DNA from: Ophiothrix spiculata
Lineage: Eukaryota; Echinodermata; Ophiuroidea; Amphilepidida; Ophiotrichidae
Strand: one strand, 5' to 3'
DNA length: 23,171 bases
NCBI GenBank assembly: GCA_000969725.1
Contig: JXSR01S072890.1
In this document: positions 21,400 to 23,171 of the stretch, one piece after another
Numbering within the stretch: the stretch's first letter is position 1
Layout: every line of letters starts with the position of its first letter
Notes under the pieces: model-generated
Told to the model about the DNA's origin: nothing
The model's input: only the letters and a program-made list of their open reading frames with translations
Databases searched by the model: none
Translations under genes and position numbers: made by a program

Positions 21400-21732
21400 G
21401 GCATAACCAGCGGGGGCAGGGGGGCAGGAGCCTCCAGAAAAAATGTTTGCCCCCCACCTCTCGCCCCCAAGTACAAAGTGTCAATATATAGTACATTGTA
21501 ATGTAAGTGTGCAAAATTTAACCCTTTTATGGGTTACTTTTTCAAAGTTTTCCAAAATTAGCACCATATAATTTAAGAAAAAACTTATGAATTTTAGCAA
21601 AATTTAGATGATTTGCTACATGAAAAAATTTGGGGTGTCCCTTTTTGTGTCTGAACAACTCTTTCGCCCCCGTGCAAAATTGTCTTGCCCCTGCTCGTCC
21701 CCTCAACTGAAAATTTCTGATTATGCTACTGG
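21400..21732. mobile_element. Probable poly-G/C non-autonomous element
   Basis: The string ggcataaccagcgggggc at the left and tgattatgctactggg at the right are roughly inverted. Just inside are gggggcaggggggcagg and, at the other side, tcttgcccctgctcgtcccc. The layout resembles the GCGTAGC-ended poly-G elements elsewhere in the window but the ends are more diverged. Confidence 0.45.
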
Positions 21733-21767
21733 GTCACATTTTTGAAAGCAAAAATGAACTAACTTAA

Positions 21768-22115
21768 GCAGTCAAGTTAGCTCAATCGGTAAGGTAATCT
21801 CTCCCGAGTTAGAACCCCGCTGGTGTCAAAAATTGAGTGTGCTTGAAATTCCCTTGGACTAGGAACTGCTAATTGTCTCGTGGAAACCCATACAAAACTC
21901 GGGGAGCTGATCCGGGCAGCGATGGTGCGTATGTGGACCGATCAAGGTTCAGCGCCCCTAGAGGTTGCAGCAGAACCTGAAATGATGCTTGGTGTGGAAT
22001 GGAGCTTACTTGGGGCACAGTGGTCAGCGAACATCTGTAAAGTGTGCAGAGGCCGAGTGGAATTACAAATCTGGGAGGCATAGCGCACTATAAATCCCCA
22101 GTATTTTTATTTTGT
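21768..22115 (+). mobile_element. tRNA-derived SINE in a kinase intron
   Basis: A tRNA-like head carries an A box (TAGCTCAATCGG, 21778-21789) and a weaker B box (AGTTAGAACCC, 21807-21817) at tRNA-like spacing. A ~250-bp body follows, unlike the surrounding AT-rich DNA, ending with catagcgcactataaat and a short T-rich tail. This is the structure of a polymerase III SINE. The body is probably a shared SINE central domain, but I cannot name which. The overlapping open frames on both strands are shadows of it. It lies antisense to the kinase. Confidence 0.75.
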
Positions 22116-22183
22116 TAAACTTAGTACATAATGCAACAGAACAACCATCGACTCTATGCCAAACTTTCCTTTGTTCAACCTAC

Positions 22184-22337
22184 CTTTTCTTGCAATATAA
22201 TTGTCATCTTGCACTAATTTTGCCAAACCAAAGTCCGCCACTTTGACAAGGTTGTTTTCACCAACCAGAATATTTCTTGCAGCAAGATCTCGATGTACAT
22301 AGCCTTTCCTTTCTAAAAAGTTCATACCGTGGGCAAT
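22184..22337 (-). CDS. Src-family kinase exon: catalytic loop, DFG and activation loop
   Basis: This exon carries the catalytic core. It starts after acceptor ttccattag with [14 protein letters not shown], then [15 protein letters not shown] (catalytic loop with Asp, Arg and Asn), then [12 protein letters not shown] (metal-binding DFG), then DDNYIARKG with the autophosphorylated activation-loop Tyr (Src Y416 equivalent). It ends at donor AAAAG/gtaggt in phase 1. The entry is phase 0 after the Gln of AAQ, and the length of 154 nt equals the matching vertebrate Src exon as I recall it. The catalytic loop is HRDLAARN, seen in FRK/BRK, Src42A and Csk-type kinases, rather than the HRDLRAAN of vertebrate Src, Fyn and Yes. 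All catalytic residues visible here are intact. The flanking introns hold a SINE (downstream) and no recognisable repeat (upstream). Confidence 0.95.
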
Positions 22338-22788
22338 CTAATGGAAAAATACAAAATATACATAGCATTTATAGCCAAGTAAAACATGAGAGTCACTATT
22401 GCCATGCAGCTACAAAATGGATATAGTGCTAAGTTTCATTGAAAAAAGGGCAAATGCGATTTTCTCAATATGTGTGTTTTGCCATTTAGATAAGTAAGTG
22501 ATGCGACTCATGAAGTAATATAAGAGACATATAAACAATCTCTGCACGTTATTACTGTAAATATTTCCATATGTACGGGGAAAAAGGTTAGTGTACACTC
22601 CATTATCAGTCTCATTGTAGAAATCAATATTTTATATTCCAGAGAGAACTACAAATCTGACTATCCTCTTTCATTTTGAAACTTTCTGATCCAGAACACA
22701 CAAACTTTTTGTTTGCCTGTCCGATGGATGATAATAATGTACTTCCAGTTTTATTGAGTATAGTTGAGTCAATCTATGCTACCCTTAC
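22338..22788 (-). other. Kinase intron, 451 bp
   Basis: This is the phase-0 intron between the LKQLVDVAAQ exon end (donor gtaaggg) and IAHGM (acceptor ttccattag), at the conserved Src-family position. Apart from AT-rich sequence I see no repeat in it. Confidence 0.7.
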
Positions 22789-22925
22789 CTGTGCTGCCAC
22801 ATCTACAAGTTGTTTGAGACCGAGAGATTCAGTCTATGTCATTTTAGCCTGTGCTGCCATATCTACAAGCTGTTTAAGACTTGAGGGATTCAGTCTATGT
22901 CATTCTTACCTGTGCTGCCAGAGGA
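22785..22925 (-). repeat. Three tandem ~60-bp pieces of a kinase exon end plus donor site
   Basis: The block gtgctgcc followed by tctacaag(t/c)tgttt recurs with spacing of 60 and 61 bp (anchors at 22791, 22851 and 22912). Each unit holds the last ~42 nt of the LKQLVDVAAQ exon and about 18 nt of the following intron start. The copy at 22789 is in frame with donor gtaagg. The copy at 22849 codes LKQLVDMAAQ, closer to Src, but has one extra base, giving a stop in the frame entering from its start, and its donor has become gctaaa. The copy at 22910 keeps only the last ~10 coding bases and a good gtaaga donor, and joins unrelated sequence to its right. The pattern points to local tandem duplication of an exon-intron boundary. 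Confidence 0.8.
22789..22833 (-). CDS. Src-family kinase, 3' end of the preceding exon (helix E, LKQLVDVAAQ)
   Basis: Read on the minus strand this codes TESLGLKQLVDVAAQ and ends at a good donor, CAG/gtaaggg, in phase 0, which joins directly to IAHGM of the next exon. It aligns with LPQLVDMAAQ at the end of the ~180-nt vertebrate Src exon. Only 45 nt are recognisable. The sequence before it ends in gacatag, which could serve as an acceptor but has no pyrimidine tract, so use as a micro-exon is doubtful. The glycine-rich-loop and hinge part of this exon (GSLLDFL-type residues) is not found to the right within the window. The segment is the gene-proximal member of three tandem pieces. The best reading is a genuine kinase exon end, but whether it is the copy actually spliced is uncertain. 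Confidence 0.7.
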
Positions 22926-23116
22926 GGGTGGTCGTGGCAACTATTGCATGGTTGCCGTTCTTATCGTATACGATCCCCGGCTGCGTCGATGTGACTCATG
23001 TCCTATACCGCCTCTACAAGAAACATCGTGGGAAAATACAACTTCCGGGATGATGTAGGATTGCCGCTAAAATTATATTGCTAATCGGTAAAAAATATGA
23101 TAACATACATAAAAAG
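22922..23116. other. Unrelated sequence joined to the truncated kinase exon piece
   Basis: To the right of 22921 the kinase similarity stops abruptly. The minus-strand frame entering the exon end is open for only 17 codons after a TAA and shows no kinase residues. The stretch 22921-23050 is less AT-rich (gtggtcgtggcaac, cggctgcgtcgatg) than its surroundings, suggesting an inserted element. Its far end is not identified. Confidence 0.4.
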
Positions 23117-23138
23117 TGGGGTTCACGCGTGAACCCCA
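23117..23138. repeat. Perfect 22-bp palindrome
   Basis: TGGGGTTCACG is followed directly by its reverse complement CGTGAACCCCA with no loop. This could be two transposon ends abutting, a short-loop hairpin or a dyad binding site. Confidence 0.85.
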
Positions 23139-23171
23139 GCGGATTTAGGATAACATAATTATGCTTATTAC

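Noticed and set aside
21771..21830. Functional tRNA gene at the SINE head
   Set aside because: The B box is degenerate and the cloverleaf is incomplete; the long body and tail fit a SINE.
22676..23053. Plus-strand open frame of 125 codons with internal repeats
   Set aside because: The repeats are the antisense of the tandem kinase exon ends, so the frame is a shadow.

Overview
This is an AT-rich, gene-poor window from an animal nuclear genome. Phase-consistent spliceosomal introns, a metazoan Src-family tyrosine kinase gene, tRNA-derived SINE sequence and many short inverted-repeat (MITE-type) transposons rule out a prokaryote. The mix suggests a marine invertebrate, possibly a non-vertebrate deuterostome, but I cannot name the species from sequence alone.

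The only recognisable gene is the 3' end of a Src-family kinase on the minus strand. Reading right to left, it shows an exon end coding LKQLVDVAAQ (22789-22833), a catalytic-loop and activation-loop exon (22184-22337, 154 nt), the APE-to-subdomain-IX exon (19492-19621, 130 nt) and an intact terminal exon (18902-19110, 209 nt). Junction phases 0, 1 and 1 and the 154 and 209 nt lengths fit the vertebrate Src layout as I recall it. The SH3, SH2 and N-lobe exons would lie beyond the right edge. Three things are odd. The 130 nt exon is 2 nt short of the expected 132 and is frameshifted. The end of the LKQLVDVAAQ exon occurs as three tandem pieces of about 60 bp. The terminal exon is followed by three decayed tandem copies of its C-terminal-tail segment, about 113 bp each. 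The locus is a decaying kinase copy, an error-containing assembly, or a working gene with local damage in this allele.

The rest is mainly transposon and repeat sequence. From left to right: a 384-bp poly-G-ended element with an exact 8-bp duplication (294-677); a long-TIR element with a 10-bp flanking repeat (2583-2822); a possible orphan exon (3298-3572, minus); SINE-like sequence (about 4690-4870); a TA-flanked mariner-type MITE (5928-7491) carrying a nested hAT-type MITE with an exact 8-bp duplication (6119-7082); a hAT-like element (8039-8421); a 271-bp TIR element (8698-8968); a TA-flanked hairpin MITE (9345-9479); two inverted copies of one poly-G element (9814-10125 and 12414-12732); two members of another TIR family (11781-12132 and 13303-13692); a TTAA-flanked element (12919-13215); a TA-flanked element (15910-16346); a long foldback (16528-17123); a 219/220-bp satellite (about 17590-18485); and a tRNA-derived SINE in a kinase intron (21768-22115).

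The kinase exons would act together as the C-lobe of one protein: catalytic loop, DFG, activation-loop tyrosine, substrate-binding C-lobe and the inhibitory C-terminal tyrosine tail. No other gene in the window is firmly supported.
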